Shown: in pieces, positions 1 through 12,710 of the stretch | How positions within the stretch are numbered: the first letter of the stretch is position 1 | Layout of the letters: each line of letters begins with the position of its first letter | DNA from: Yponomeuta sedellus | Taxonomy: Eukaryota; Arthropoda; Insecta; Lepidoptera; Yponomeutidae | Assembly: GCA_934045075.1 (NCBI GenBank) | Contig: OW203727.1 | Coordinates: forward strand, 14,919,501 to 14,983,500 | Reading direction: 5' to 3' | DNA: 64,000 nucleotides | Translations under genes and position numbers: made by a program | The notes under the pieces: model-generated | The model's input: the letters and a program-made list of their open reading frames with translations, nothing else | Databases searched by the model: none | What the model was told of the DNA's origin: nothing

Positions 1-367
1 TCGTGGCTCGTTCTTTAAGTCGAAATTTCCATCACGAAATCGTTTAAACCAAAATCGCACGGTGCGTTCATTAGTAGACCCCTCTCCAAACGCAGCATTG
101 ATATTGCGGGCTGTTTCTGCCGCATTAGTTCCGCGTCGGAACTCGTATTCAAAAATCACTCGAATTTTCGCAGTATCCATCTTTCTTGTCTAAATTGAAT
201 AACAAAAACAATTGAAAGACAATATTCAAATGTTTCACATTTTTTAAAAAAAGAACATCATAGAAACCATTTGAAAAAAGTTTCATTCGAAAACCTCAAA
301 CCATGAAGATTCTATGTCAATTCAAATAACCTATTGCAATAAAACGGCAATTTCATACTTTAACCCC
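1..367 (-). mobile_element. Mariner-derived foldback element, right part, cut by the window edge
   Basis: This stretch matches 28261-28627 base for base in register, with no indels and few substitutions, so it is the right part of a second copy of the 710-bp element described there. Read on the minus strand it carries the terminal repeat (GGGGTTAAAGTATG inward from 367), then an ATG (complement of 178-180) opening a mariner-type helix-turn-helix N-terminus. The terminal TA duplication is at 368-369. The left arm lies outside the window, so it cannot be told whether this copy carries the same internal deletion. Confidence 0.85.
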
Positions 368-369
368 TA

Positions 370-829
370 ATATTAGTGTGATTCTTCTAGCACTAGCAGT
401 CATCAGCACCATTATTAATTGTTCAAATAATACCTTCCACTACAATACGGCGTTACCCGCCCTATCTGCCAAACGGAGTGGAAGCAGGAACCGATTTTCA
501 AATATCAAATATCGATAAAGTCTAGTCACTTTTGGAGGTGGGCCAACTGCTGCTTTGAAGCCATTATGAAAACCAACATGTTTTGTGTGTTGACAATTTT
601 ATCGCGATGCTCATATATAGTTAGGTATTGAACGAGTCTAATCGCGATTATTTATTAGGTGAAACGTTATTACATCAATTCCCGACGTTTCGGCAATGTT
701 GCAGTTGCCGTGGTCACGGCTGGGCTGAAGTGGTAGGTATAGTCAATTATTGCAGTCAGGGTAGATGGTCTACCCTCAACACACTTTTAGTTTTTAAATT
801 TGCTTGTATTATCTAACATCAGCCGCTTA
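370..829. other. No gene recognised
   Basis: AT-rich unique-looking sequence. The frame at 628-816 opens with TTG, has no family resemblance and no splice context, and is not called. Confidence 0.5.
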
Positions 830-905
830 GTACGACGACGCGAGTCGCTCCTTATAACGTCAAAAGTCGCGACTTTCCATTACATTAATTGTCAAATTCT
901 GACAG
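830..905 (-). repeat. Single diverged copy of the 127-bp repeat core (palindrome AAAGTCGCGACTTT)
   Basis: The reverse complement of this segment reads like the core of the 127-bp tandem unit at 48652-48963. Both contain the 14-bp perfect palindrome AAAGTCGCGACTTT, preceded by an AATGTA.TGG motif and followed by TTTGAC and a GCGACT-rich stretch. It is therefore a dispersed repeat, not only a local tandem. Its class is unknown. Confidence 0.55.
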
Positions 906-1099
906 TTCATCGCACAAAATGCGTCATCGTACTACCTCTGCAGGTCAGGTGCCTTATGTAAAAGATAAACGTTTGTGAAACCGAAATAACCGTAAAGTAG
1001 ACGTTAAATTGGGATGCCTTAAAAGTAACTTACTTAAAAATATCATTTTAACGTCTTTGTTACAGAGATCAAATCCTGGATTTATTACCTGGTACACTA

Positions 1100-1275
1100 A
1101 CGGGGGGTGGGCAGCGGCGCCCCCTGCACTACAATTCCACCGAACTGCGATCCTCAACTCGCATGCCCAGCATGGGGGATAATGGGCATTACCCCTAAGA
1201 TAGCACAACGTGGCGCTCTTTAGGGGAGGGCTATGTCCAGCAGTGGACTAGTAGGTATAGCCTGACGACGACGAC
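1100..1275 (+). mobile_element. Family A retroposon 3' end with GAC tail
   Basis: A dispersed repeat with four larger copies in the window (1100, 25311, 43634, 53598). It runs from a GGGTGGGCAG block through CCCAACCCGCATGCCCAG-like sequence to TTTAGGGGAGGGCTATGTCCAGCAGTGGACTAG and a (GAC)n tail. The final block also reads as the end of an RTE-like reverse transcriptase frame (RSLGEGYVQQWT in the copy at 25311). This supports a SINE, or a 5'-truncated LINE, mobilised by RTE machinery. Confidence 0.7.
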
Positions 1276-1690
1276 ATAATTAATCATAATTTATAATACC
1301 GTCTTATTACTGTTATCTAAAACAAAATAATGTTGTACGCCAAAACAGTACTTACCCATCTCGCTTATTACAACTTTTTCTTTTGGAGTCTTTTTAAAGC
1401 GTGCCTCGAGACCTTGAACTTTTTATCGTTTATTTTGTCCCGTGTTTTGTGCACGGAAGAGGCCAAAGGTTAATCTTCATTAAGGCTCTTGTATGAAGTG
1501 ACTGAGACATTTGTTACGGCAGTTCATGTTGCATTTATTTCGGCATTACATTTTATTGCGCCATAAATAGCCAGTAAGTCTTGTGAGGATTTATTCGTTG
1601 ATTCGTTGACTCGTCGATAATATTCGTTCAGTTGGAGATAAAAGAACTTACTCGTTATTGTCTATTTATCTGTTTAACCTACGTTACAAT
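1276..1690. other. No gene recognised
   Basis: AT-rich intergenic or intronic sequence. No exon, RNA gene or clear repeat was recognised. Confidence 0.5.
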
Positions 1691-1696
1691 TTTTTT

Positions 1697-1775
1697 TTGT
1701 TTTTAAGGTTCCGTACCTAAAAAAGAAAAACGGAACCCTTACAGGATCACTCTGTTGTCCGTCCGTCTGTCTAGA
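1697..1775. repeat. GGTTCCGTACC dispersed repeat fragment
   Basis: AAGGTTCCGTACC, a short gap, then CGGAACCCTTACAGGATCACTC and a (GTCC/GTCT) run. The two GGTTCC blocks are inverted to one another. Related fragments occur at 29041-29085, 40139-40235, 42100-42133 plus 42522-42560, and about 56230-56270. I recall this as a very common lepidopteran repeat; the class is not assigned here. Confidence 0.6.
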
Positions 1776-2071
1776 TCGTTTTTGAAAATCGTCAAAAGGG
1801 TGGGACTAATACGCCAACATTTTTAAAAACCTATTTAGTTAAAACCTAGTTCCTCCAAACTCCGCAGTTTCTCCATACTAAACTTATTGTTCGTGTTAAC
1901 GAGTAGAGGTGTCTATTTTCGGATGTCATTATAAGTGCATTTTATTACAGCATGTATACTGAACGCGTTTCCATCCAATGTAAACTAACTGGAATTTATT
2001 TGCCAACGTCTTATTATCGCAATTAAAATTTATATATTATTCACTAATGTGTGTGCTTATGTTCGTTTTAA

Positions 2072-2240
2072 TGCAATAACCCGTGCTAAGGACAATTTTT
2101 AAAACCTATTTAGAGCCTAAAAATTCCACACACGCCGGGACTCGAAAACGCGATCTCTGGCTAAACGTGTCAGCGCTCTCCCAACTGAGCCGATGGGCGA
2201 CTATCCGGCATCCGTGAAATTTCAATAGTGTAATGAAACA
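2072..2240 (-). mobile_element. tRNA-derived SINE, family T
   Basis: The minus strand reads an upstream TGAAATTTCAC-like block, GCCCATCGGCTCAGTTGGGAGAG (A-box region), CGAGTCCCGGC (degenerate B-box region), then TTTTTAG.CTCTAAATAGGTTTT and AATTGTCCTTAGCACGGGTTA. The best copy is 24920-25095. It is a SINE and not a tRNA gene, because a shared non-tRNA body follows the head. Confidence 0.75.
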
Positions 2241-2734
2241 GTTAGTATATAGAACTTTTTCACTAGACGTACTCGCTTACCTTAATCAATTAAATTCACA
2301 CAATGCCCAGCTTTTCTAAAGTTATTTTAATAATGTCTTATTTTAGTAGCCCGTTTTCATGCGGAGTGTAAAAGTACATAATATCGGCATAAGTAATAAA
2401 ATTTTAATAATTCATTGTCCACCCACTCCATATGAACTTACATTAGTGTCAGATGTACTTATAATCTCGGGGCTTAAATCGTTTCATTGTTTGACGCAAC
2501 AGCCTGGCTGCATCAGTTTTGTGTAAATATTCATCTCTACTTCAGCTCTGAAACACATCGTTGGGGACTATTGTGGTAACTGGCATATTAGCTGAGCTCT
2601 CCACGTCCGCTAAAATGGTTGGATGGTTCCTAAATTGTATGCTGTTATTTTAACAGCTAAGGAGTACATATAAACCTTTTTCATATTATATTTCGGCAAT
2701 AGGCGATTAAGAAAGTAAGAACTTCCTACTTCTT

Positions 2735-2840
2735 CATACATACATACATACATAACCTCACGCCTGTATCCCAGAGGGGTAGGCAGAGACCAGGGACTGC
2801 CACTTGCCACGATCCTGACAGATCACCTTCGTTTCATCAC
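2735..2840 (-). pseudogene. LINE reverse transcriptase C-terminal fragment with TATG tail
   Basis: On the minus strand it translates to ...DETKVICQDRGKWQSLVSAY... followed by a stop and then (TATG)n. This is the tail end of a non-LTR retrotransposon polyprotein. The sister fragment at 4226-4440 has the same C-terminus and the same TATG tail. It is heavily 5'-truncated. Confidence 0.65.
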
Positions 2841-3326
2841 GTTCGTAAGTCGTTGCATGCACGTACGCCGCAAGGGTCTATCAAGACCCTTTATCTCAAA
2901 AACGCATAGATGCAACTAATGGATTTTTTTTCACTCCTTCAAGGTCTATAGTCCCTTGTAGCAGTGAAAACATTAAACTTCTACGATAGCGCATAAAAAA
3001 ATGTCGCGGCTGTTTGACCGTAACTTTTTTTAGTCGGTTTAAGGCAGTTTTACTGAACTTTGAAGACAAATTTTCTTGTGGTTTAATTACAGAGCTGTAA
3101 AGTTTCCAGATTTTTTCCTATATATTTGTAGTATAAGAGGTTATTACTTTGCAAATTTCATAGTTCAACTAGGTCAACGGGAAAAACTATGAATTTTGAT
3201 TCCCGTTGTGTGTGCAATTTCTGCGGCATAAACGGCCGGACCGACAACTAAGTGATTCAATGAGGGTTTATTTTCCTTCTATGGAACCCTCAAAACTGGG
3301 TTTTTTCGGCTATAACTGGCCATTGG
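2841..3326. other. No gene recognised
   Basis: Nothing recognised. The open frame at 3206-3508 runs into the tandem repeat and has no family resemblance. Confidence 0.5.
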
Positions 3327-3502
3327 TGGATAAGGAAAGTTATTCTAATAACATGTCTTGGATAAGGAAAGTTATTCTAATAACATGTCTTAAATTTCTT
3401 TTCTGGTACCGCCTCAAACTACACATTTTGTGGATAAGGAAAGTTATTCTAATAACATGTCTTAAATTTCTTTTCTGGTACCGCCTCAAACTACACATTT
3501 TG
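3327..3502. repeat. 72-bp tandem repeat, about 2.4 units
   Basis: Two nearly identical 72-bp units (3359-3430 and 3431-3502) each begin TGGATAAGGAAAGTTATTC and end ACACATTTTG. They are preceded by a 32-bp partial unit at 3327-3358. Because 72 is a multiple of 3, the array reads as a periodic peptide, which explains the frame at 3206-3508. Confidence 0.95.
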
Positions 3503-4220
3503 AGGTAAGTACATCTCGCAACAGTAATTATTTTAACAATCTATATATAATAAATAAAAAATAATATAAACTTGATAATGGCTGGATCTATTTGACTTTT
3601 TATATACCTATTCGTACATAAAAGTACGAATATTATTTTTTAACGAGACATTGCTCCGTAAAGGGGGCAACATCTGTCGGGTCATCAATAATGTTACCAA
3701 ATGCGAGCGATATAAATGGAAAAAAGTAGCCATCTAAAAAAAGGTAACTTCTATTCGATTTTCAAAATGCCTATGAAGTCTGTCTCGCCCAGAGCCCAAT
3801 ATCCGTATTTCAGAATGATGCCATAATAATTACCATTCCGCATATTGTGGAACCAACGCTGTGTACAAGCTAAACCCAAACCGATACCATGGTTGTATTA
3901 CGAGTCTCTACTAGGCCAAACTAACGGTTTGCACAGCCGGGGGGATCTTTTACCGCGATATCATGTGGGCAGTCAGCAGAGGGGCTGCGTACTGCAATTA
4001 CGCAGATAATTTCCCGATATCTGCCGATGATAGCAATGCGAGCGTCGAGGCCACGCGATGGGGGGTTTTAGACGCGAAGACCTAGAAAAAGCTCTACTCT
4101 TTAGTGTCAATAGCTTGCCTAATGCGATCTATGCAATATATATGCAATAATGCGTCTTACGGAACTAATTTAAACACTTGTTTTGTGTATCTTCATTTAC
4201 GAATAAAATATATTATGATG
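3503..4220. other. No gene recognised
   Basis: Mostly AT-rich. A more GC-rich island at 3940-4090 has no recognisable coding content. Confidence 0.5.
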
Positions 4221-4225
4221 TTGGT

Positions 4226-4440
4226 AAGGGACGTCCTAGGCTGTCATTGATCGACCAAATAGGGGATGTATTAGCAATGGGAAAGATAAAAAGTACCCGG
4301 AACCGGCGTGCGTGCACGCAACGACTGATGAACGTTGATGAAGCGAAGGTGATCTGTCAGGATCGTGGCAGGTGGCAGTCCCTGGTCTCTGCCAACCCCT
4401 CTCGGATACAGGCGTGAGGTATGTATGTATATATTATGAC
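4226..4440 (+). pseudogene. LINE reverse transcriptase C-terminus with TATG tail
   Basis: The forward frame from about 4226 gives ...GKIKSTRNRRACTQR, then VDEAKVICQDRGRWQSLVSA, and a stop at 4415-4417. GTATGTATGTATAT follows immediately. This basic stretch ending in a short VxVCQDRxxW motif is typical of the extreme C-terminus of non-LTR retrotransposon polyproteins. Only about 60 codons remain, so it is a 5'-truncated insertion. Its TATG tail could be the kind of seed that produced the array at 7651-7964. Confidence 0.7.
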
Positions 4441-4869
4441 AGCAAAGAAAAGTTAGTACCTACTTCTTATAAGAAAATTATGTGTGAAATATTAAGTGTC
4501 TGCCAGTCCAGTGTTGTTTGCCTTGAACACACTTAAAACTCTTTCTTCATATTCTATACAGGGTTAAATAAAAAAATCCGGATGTCTGAAAACATCGTTA
4601 AAAAATTGTTACGTACCTACAAGTTTTGTTTTACGATTAAAATTGTTTTTGTTTATTTCCCATATATTTTTATATAGTTTTAGGGTTTTACTGATTTGTA
4701 TTGTACAAAGGACAATTATGTACCGGACGCTTTCCACTCAGTTCGAATTTAACACCATTACGTAAACCGCAATATATAAATAACATAATATACAAAAAAA
4801 AATACAAGCACAAATTTTTTTTTTAATGCATGATATAACATAACATTTTTACATACTGGCACATACATT

Positions 4870-5060
4870 GCTTCTGGCCCCACACTAGGATTCCCTGTGT
4901 TGTTGTGGGTACAGAAACAGTGACATCACAAACATGTAAACATCCAAGACCCAGGGATTTTTTTGTCCCCAGCCGGGGATCGAACCCGGGATCTCTCGCA
5001 TGGTAGGCAAATGGTAGCGCCTACCATGCGCACGCTACCGCTGCGCCACAGAGGTCGTCG
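4870..5060 (-). mobile_element. tRNA-derived SINE, family C
   Basis: The minus strand reads GACCTCTGTGGCGCAGCGGTAGCG (A-box-like), then CCGGGTTCGATCCCCGGCTGGG (B box), a T-run, and a conserved body (TGGATGTTTACATG, then ACACAGGG.ATCCTAGT). Other copies are at 40400-40517 and, more diverged, 50735-50922. A 12-bp inverted duplication, TGGTAGGC...GCCTACCA, disrupts the anticodon arm of this copy. Confidence 0.75.
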
Positions 5061-5604
5061 TTTTATACAACATAAATTGAGGGAAATTGCCGTACCAGTT
5101 TTATCTACATTTTCAACTGCTCCTGTCCAGACAAGACAGGGTTGAATATGTAAAGACAGAGTTAAATAAATACACAGCGAGTGCTGCGGGGTGTACGTAA
5201 ATATTTTCAGAAGTTCTACCACGCCGTCAGTTGTAAAGTGGCGCTTGCAGTACAAAAGGCCGGCCATGCGCCGGCTGCATTTATCTTGGGGCTTCATAAC
5301 TCGTCGGCCGGTGAAAGCAAGGAGAATTCTTAGCTCTAACTGGACAATGGGCACGTCTGTCCGCTTAAATACTTGCGATCCATTTCATTTACCCACCGAT
5401 ATTTCTTTGTTGTGGTATGTTATTGATGTTGGAGCGATAAATTTGCCAGCCATTGTGAGTGTCGTAACCGTTGCCCAAGGCTCGTCATAATTCTTTGCTT
5501 CATCCATAATTACCTGTCTGCCTACTATGTGACTGTCCACGCTGTTAGTTTATCCATGTTGACGTTTCCGGCGAGTTCTTTTTGTATTTCATAGTGGCTT
5601 TTTT
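5061..5604. other. No gene recognised
   Basis: Overlapping short frames on both strands have no family signal. No repeat was recognised. Confidence 0.45.
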
Positions 5605-5912
5605 CTTATGTAGCCTAGAAACGTCCCACTGCACGGCAGAGGCCTTCTCTCTGAGAGGGAGTATTAATTACCACGCGTGCCCACCACGGATTAGCAATTC
5701 TAAGCACTGAGGTATTTGAACACCTCAGACACTCAGATTTCCTCACGATATTTTCCTTCATAGCTAGCGACTGGTATTGCTACTCTAACTTCCCAAATGT
5801 ACCTACGTAACAAAGAAAACAAAGTCCATTGGTACATGGCCGCACTGGGAATTGAACCTAGGGCCCGCGCTTCCGACTGTATTGTTCACTCACTAGGCTA
5901 CCGCCGCTTATA
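5605..5912 (-). mobile_element. tRNA-derived SINE, family D
   Basis: The minus strand begins AGCGGCGGTAGCCTAGTGAG (A-box region) and has GGTTCAATTCCCAGTGCGG (B box). A conserved body runs to GAGAGAAGGCCTCTGCCGTGCAGTGGGACG. The same body is seen at 41325-41525 and 53425-53985, with fragments at 23675-23765, 52649-52720 and 57850-57900. Confidence 0.75.
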
Positions 5913-7650
5913 GTGGCTTAAAAAAGTAATGAAGTTCCTTCATACTCTTCTTAAGTCCAAACTAACGCCATTGCAGTTCACAACGTTCTCTGATGCGTAT
6001 CATGTTGTTCAAAGTAACACCACGCATACTTCTCAAGGACCTCATTTCTACTTCCATTAATCCTACTTTCTTGCCATACACAAGTTCCGCAGCATGCATT
6101 ATGCATAACAAATCTAGCTCTTTTCATGACTGATTTAGTAAATTTGATTACCTACATAATTTTGTAAATCTACATAACTAAAACATAGAGTTTGGGAGCA
6201 TAGCTGAAAGCGCATTATTGACGCATGAACATCGACTGGACTACGATCTGGCAATTACTCCTCTATCTCATCGTATTGGACAAAACCACTTTTTGACTTC
6301 ATGTTGCCCTATGTCCCAAGCTTTACTGAACCACCTTATTACATTTTAACATATATTTGAAAATTTGCGCGTAAACTGACTTCATTTAACTCCTCCTATT
6401 ATCTTGGTGTATGGAATTCAAAACACGTTTTCATTCGTACTGTAAAGTTAACAAACTGGAGTTAGGAGATATTGCTAGACAAAGTCGATATGTCAGAGCG
6501 TATCCGACTAGAACTTGATCTAAATTATCAACAACTTGCCTCAAGTGCAATGATAGGAGTATTTGCGTGACTTGCAAACATGCCGGGAGATAGTTAATTT
6601 GTTACATATGCACAAGGGCTGGAATCTACATTTGAAATTCAAATTTCCTGCTCTGTAAACTAATACAAATACATATACATTTATATACAGATTTAAACTA
6701 AGTAGTGCAATTTGTTAGTGGAACAGGAATTTCTGGATTCGACGCAAAAACTCTGTCTGCAAACTATACTGCTTTGTGAAGGAAAAATATACTGTAGTGT
6801 GTAAGTAGCTTTAGGTAGCCTAAGACAATATCAATCACTTATAAAAGTATTTATCTACTAATAAAGGACAGTCTTGTACCAACCATCGTCTCTTTCACTT
6901 GCCCCTAGAAGGCACAACCTTACAATACCTATCTATCAACTTAGTTTCAATATGCTGTTAGATAACAACTTTGATCAGCCAAAATCCCAAGGTTTAGATC
7001 AACCCCTAAACAAACCGGCATGTAGTTGTGCTACAGTTAAGATGAAACGCAAAGGCAGTGGGTGTGAAATTCTCAGATTAACTTCCTTAGTTAGACGGGG
7101 TGCAGAGTCAGCAGTTTCAATCGCAAGTTGGAATTGACTCAATCCGTCTGTTGCCGCATTCTTGGAGTCTCGCAGAGTTCATTATCCCCAGTGTAAACAA
7201 CATAGAGTAACTGAGCAGATGCGAGCAGGTAACATGAAGCGTTTTCTTCAACGAAGCATAAAACTGCATTACAATACGAGATATTATATAGATTGCGCTA
7301 ATCATAACGTTTTAAAGTTAAGCGATAGGTATATCATTTTCATAACGTGTGATGTCATATTACTATAGAGAGTAATAGAATATCACTACGGAAATTGTCC
7401 AAATAAACTATTCAAAATACAAACCAAGTAATTGACTCCTTAGGAAAAAAAATATTTGTATTCGAGCTCAAATCGTGCGGCATACGTAATTCAAATGCGG
7501 TGTACGTAAGGTAAGAAATATTCGATTTAAAAGTTAACCTATGCCAATTGCATGTCATTTACGGTTCAAGTTTTTTTTAAACTTCAAGGGTTTGTTTTCT
7601 TAATGTATGGAGTGATACGTGATTTCATATTTGATGTTACATACATCAAA
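5913..7650. other. No gene recognised
   Basis: AT-rich sequence with only short frames (for example 6874-7137 and 7162-7368), all lacking ATG, motifs or splice context. Confidence 0.45.
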
Positions 7651-7662
7651 TATGTATGTATG

Positions 7663-7696
<34 letters not shown>

Positions 7697-7934
7697 TGTA
7701 TGTATGTATGTATGTATGTATGTATGTATGTATGTATGTATGTATGTATGTATGTATGTATGTATGTATGTATGTATGTATGTATGTATGTATGTATGTA
7801 TGTATGTATGTATGTATGTATGTATGTATGTATGTATGTATGTATGTATGTATGTATGTATGTATGTATGTATGTATGTATGTATGTATGTATGTATGTA
7901 TGTATGTATGTATGTATGTATGTATGTATGTATG

Positions 7935-7964
<30 letters not shown>
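7651..7964. repeat. (TATG)n microsatellite, about 300 bp
   Basis: An uninterrupted TATG run from 7667 to 7964 (about 74 units), preceded by a short interrupted section. The open frames on both strands are artefacts of the repeat. TATG is also the tail of the LINE fragments at 2735 and 4226, but no LINE end is visible beside this array. Confidence 0.98.
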
Positions 7965-7965
<1 letters not shown>

Positions 7966-9454
7966 TATACAATTAGTGCCCATGAGTGACGAGGTTGATT
8001 TATATGTGTAATTATTAGTAACATCCTATGTTTTTGCGATTATACAGAGAAATATGAGTATCTTGGTACGGAAATTATCTGGTTAATAATGAATGATTAT
8101 TAACAGCTAAATGATTTTCACAATTAGGTACCATGTTTATCGCAATTGACTCGATTCAATTCAAATTTCATTGCCTCGAATTGATGTCATGTAAACAGCA
8201 ATTTCATGTACGTCAAGTATTAAGTGGCTATCTGTTCGTCGCAGTGTGTAACATCTTGTCAGCGCAGATTACACAAGCCGCCTCGAAGCCAACCGACGCG
8301 ACGCGGAGGGCTTACTGCGAGATGACAAGTTTATTTCACTGCTGCGAATTACTGCTATCATGCCTCGTGCGTCCTTCTTGCAGGGAGTGATAAGTGAGAG
8401 TTGGCGACGAGCGAGCCAAACAATCTGCTCGTGGTAACCCTCTTGATCTAAGCCACCTAAAGTGCTGGCACACGTGTCGTGAAGCAATTTCCTGACACTA
8501 ATTATGCGGCTGATGAAAATTTAGCTCATTCCTCCGCAACTCAATTTGTTGCTGGTCCGTTTGAGGCCCTGCCACTATAAATTTACTTTCCCGCAAGCAG
8601 CGAGGGGCAGGTTACGCTAAATTATGTAGATTATTTACTTTCTTATAGGTACTTGGGTGGGTTATTTAAGGTTTTTATAATTTTGGTGACACGGAAGCAA
8701 CGAAAAATATTGTCGTCTAATGGTTAAATGGTTCTTAAAACTGCTTTAAACAATGTTTGAACACGTGCTTCAAGACACCGTTAAGAGCAGCAATCCTGCC
8801 CAATATAACTGGCAATTTTAGGTTTATTGAACTTGTCAGTCGGCAAACGTGATGAATGTTTGACCATAGCAAATGTGGAACCAGCTTTTTACAACTTGGG
8901 AATTCCGCTTTCGTTTTGCTTCGCACCGAATTTCCGAATCAGCTCGAGTCGTGAATCATACGTGGCGGAGTGAAGTTGGTTCATCTGAATGAAGGATTCA
9001 TCCAATTGCAAGCAGTAGCGGATATGCATTCAAAACGGGGTCATTAGAGGTCGACTGATATTGCAAAAGGAATCGAACGGGCGCTGAACCTCATGTCTCT
9101 TTCTCGTCACGTTTGTCGGTAGGAATCAGAGCCCGTGGGGTTGTTTGAAAAACCTTCCGCATCTGTGACTCAATGGAAGCGTACCTAACCCTACTGTGAA
9201 GCCATTTTTCATTCTCTTTCATAAGGATACCGGGCGCGGAAAGAAATGTATCTTTGATGTTTATTTAACTGTTTTACTTTTTCGCTCGGTCTACTGGGAG
9301 TTATAGTCTCAGAAATGCCAAAAACTAGGATGCAGTTTTCTGTAGGGAAATATTTAAAGCACATGAAAAAAAGTAGCATCTCTATCATATCTAATGGCTC
9401 CCATTACTTATAAACCGAAACATATTGTATGTCTTCGCCACAAATAAACTCATT
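7965..9454. other. No gene recognised
   Basis: Unique-looking sequence, moderately GC-rich at 8260-8480. No convincing exon, no clear repeat. Confidence 0.45.
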
Positions 9455-9530
9455 CTGGTACGGATAGCCAGAGGTTGCGGGTTCGAATCCCGGCATGGGT
9501 GAAATTTTTAGCCTCTAAATAGGTTTTTAA
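9455..9530 (+). mobile_element. Family T SINE, 3' half
   Basis: GGTACGGATAGCCAGAGGT, the B box GGGTTCGAATCCCGGC, then TTTTTAGCCTCTAAATAGG and TTTTTAA. The A box is missing, so this is a truncated copy of the element at 24920. Confidence 0.75.
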
Positions 9531-9674
9531 ATAAACTCATTGTTTATGAAACATTGTACAGCGAGCAAATTAAAGTCGCACACATCAAAGCCGGCAATTA
9601 TTTACAGTCCTACTTCACCACCGAAATTCAAGAAATAAAAAAAAAACCAGTAGCTTATTGAAACAATCAATATA

Positions 9675-9793
9675 TTAGTCCAGTCCATCCAAAGGTTGTC
9701 TGGAAGAGATCACTTTTAGTGATAAGGCCGCCGTTTGTACTCTTAGGTTAAGAAATATCTGTATAATTTCCATTTTATGTACAATAAAGTGTT
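9675..9793 (+). mobile_element. LINE 3' end (family K) leading into the CTAT array
   Basis: GGTTGTCTGGAAGAGATCAC...GATAAGGCCGCC...TAAGAAATATCTGTATAAT...GTACAATAAAGTGTTCT, directly followed by CTAT units. I recognise this as a lepidopteran non-LTR (CR1-like) 3' UTR; the clade is from memory. The same sequence precedes the array at 44379, and a short (CTAT)4-5 tail follows the copy at 52390. Other copies: 31683, 36783, 41815 (minus), 44100, 48436. Confidence 0.75.
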
Positions 9794-11307
<1,514 letters not shown>

Positions 11308-12520
11308 TGTATATAAATTCGTAGCAAATTTCGCTTGCAAAAAGACATAAAAGGTTTCCACTTCAACACTACCCTTTTCTGTATAGGTGTCTCTTTTGAA
11401 ATATAGATGAAAATAAACTGAAAACAGCGAACACCTGCGGTCTTGGCACCTCTTCACCCTGGACAATAATTGAAGCTATAGCACAGATAACGTAGGTGTG
11501 CAAACACAAAAGTTGTGGGAAGCGGCAAGATTGCAACAGCCGCCGCACATCTGGCATTGTTTGCACCTGTATTGTGCTTTAGTAATTATGAACTTGCAAC
11601 AGTGAATACGTTTTATCCCACCTACCGTTTGTTTTCAATGCTCAATGACAGATCAAAGCGAACAGATCGGTTGCGCAAGATTGGCTGTGAAGCTGCCACG
11701 ATTTTCGAATTAACTACGCGCCATATCGAATTAAATTGCGACGTAATTTTGTGAGTAGCTAATTTAATTCCAATTATTCATTTATTATTATTATTAATAC
11801 TTTATTGCACCATAAAATTGTACAATGCGGCGAACTTAATGCCATAAGCATGTAATCTAATCTTCTTATCTTTCACCCAATTTTAGTGACCTATTTCTAT
11901 ATATAGTTATTACAAATCATAAATCTAATTTGACCTTTTTTAACCTTATAATTTTTCACGGGTGGGCCTAGTTGTATAGGTAATAAGAGCGCAGCTGAAA
12001 TATGTTTATATTTCTGGGTGGAATTTTTACTAACGTGCTTCGTATACCAATAGGCCTGTACCTACGAAAAGCTGGTCTGTACTTATGAAGACATAAAATA
12101 CTGACGTTAGCGATAGCAATTAGTATGGGATTTGACAGCTGGATTTTAAGAATCAGTCAGGATTTAATAAGCTGAGGCTTCTGCTCCTTTTAGGAATCGT
12201 GCAAATTATGTCTGTTAACAATGCTTTTTCATTTTCAGGGCATAGCAGAAGTCACAACAATTAATTTACCTTGAACTGAGCGATAAAGTGGCACAGTGGG
12301 TAATTATACGATTTTGACTAAACAACCCAAATATTATTTAATTAAACTAATTTGCGTGGACTGTTTTGTTTGTAGGCTTAACAAACTCAACAATGTCATT
12401 GAATGTTACTTCAACCACCTGTTTTGCTTTACAATTTATACATTTGTACCTGTTTAATAGATTTTACGACCGTTTATTTATTACAATACAATTTAGTCAA
12501 TTCATTCGGTTGAATCGTTA
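11308..12520. other. No gene recognised
   Basis: AT-rich. The short frames at 11369-11566 (minus) and 11515-11754 (plus) overlap and lack motifs. Confidence 0.45.
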
Positions 12521-12525
12521 TAAAC

Positions 12526-12620
12526 CCTCGTATATCCCCACTGCTGGGGCACGGGTCTCTTCCTGCATCGCAAGAAGGTTAGGCCATACTCCACCACGGG
12601 GGCCAAATCCGGTTTGGTAT
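12526..12620 (-). mobile_element. 5S-derived SINE (family B), 3' fragment
   Basis: The reverse complement matches the 3' third of the full-length copy at 42134-42521 (GGCCTAACCTTCT..GATGCAGGAAGAGACCCGTG, CCCCAGCAGTGGGG). The 5S-derived head is absent. Confidence 0.8.
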
Positions 12621-12685
12621 TTCGGTTGAATGAATTAACTAAATTGTGTTACTGACCGATATACATTAATATAAAAATAACTTAC

Positions 12686-12710
12686 CGTTTGGACATGTGA
12701 ACAGGCTTCC
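12686..12710 (-). CDS. Candidate 25-nt coding microexon of a secreted protein gene
   Basis: On the minus strand this 25-nt block sits between a strong acceptor (TTTTTCTGTTTTCAG, complement of 12711-12725) and a perfect donor (GTAAGT, complement of 12680-12685). Entered in phase 0, it encodes GSLFTCPN and leaves one base, so it ends in phase 1. That frame continues the signal-peptide exon at 22520-22604, which ends in phase 0 at ...TTTAAD. A short segment with one Cys just after a signal peptide resembles the start of arthropod chitin-binding (CBM14, obstructor or peritrophin-like) proteins, but eight residues cannot establish the family. No following exon is found between here and position 1, so it would lie outside the window. 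The linkage is inference. Confidence 0.4.

Noticed and set aside
3206..3508. 100-aa frame followed by a GTAAGT-like donor
   Set aside because: The periodic part is the 72-bp tandem repeat, and no acceptor or ATG supports an exon.
4926..5354. 142-aa minus-strand frame
   Set aside because: Part of it is the tRNA-derived SINE at 4870-5060 read as protein; no motif.
7552..8024. Overlapping 106-146-aa frames on both strands
   Set aside because: All are readings of the TATG array.
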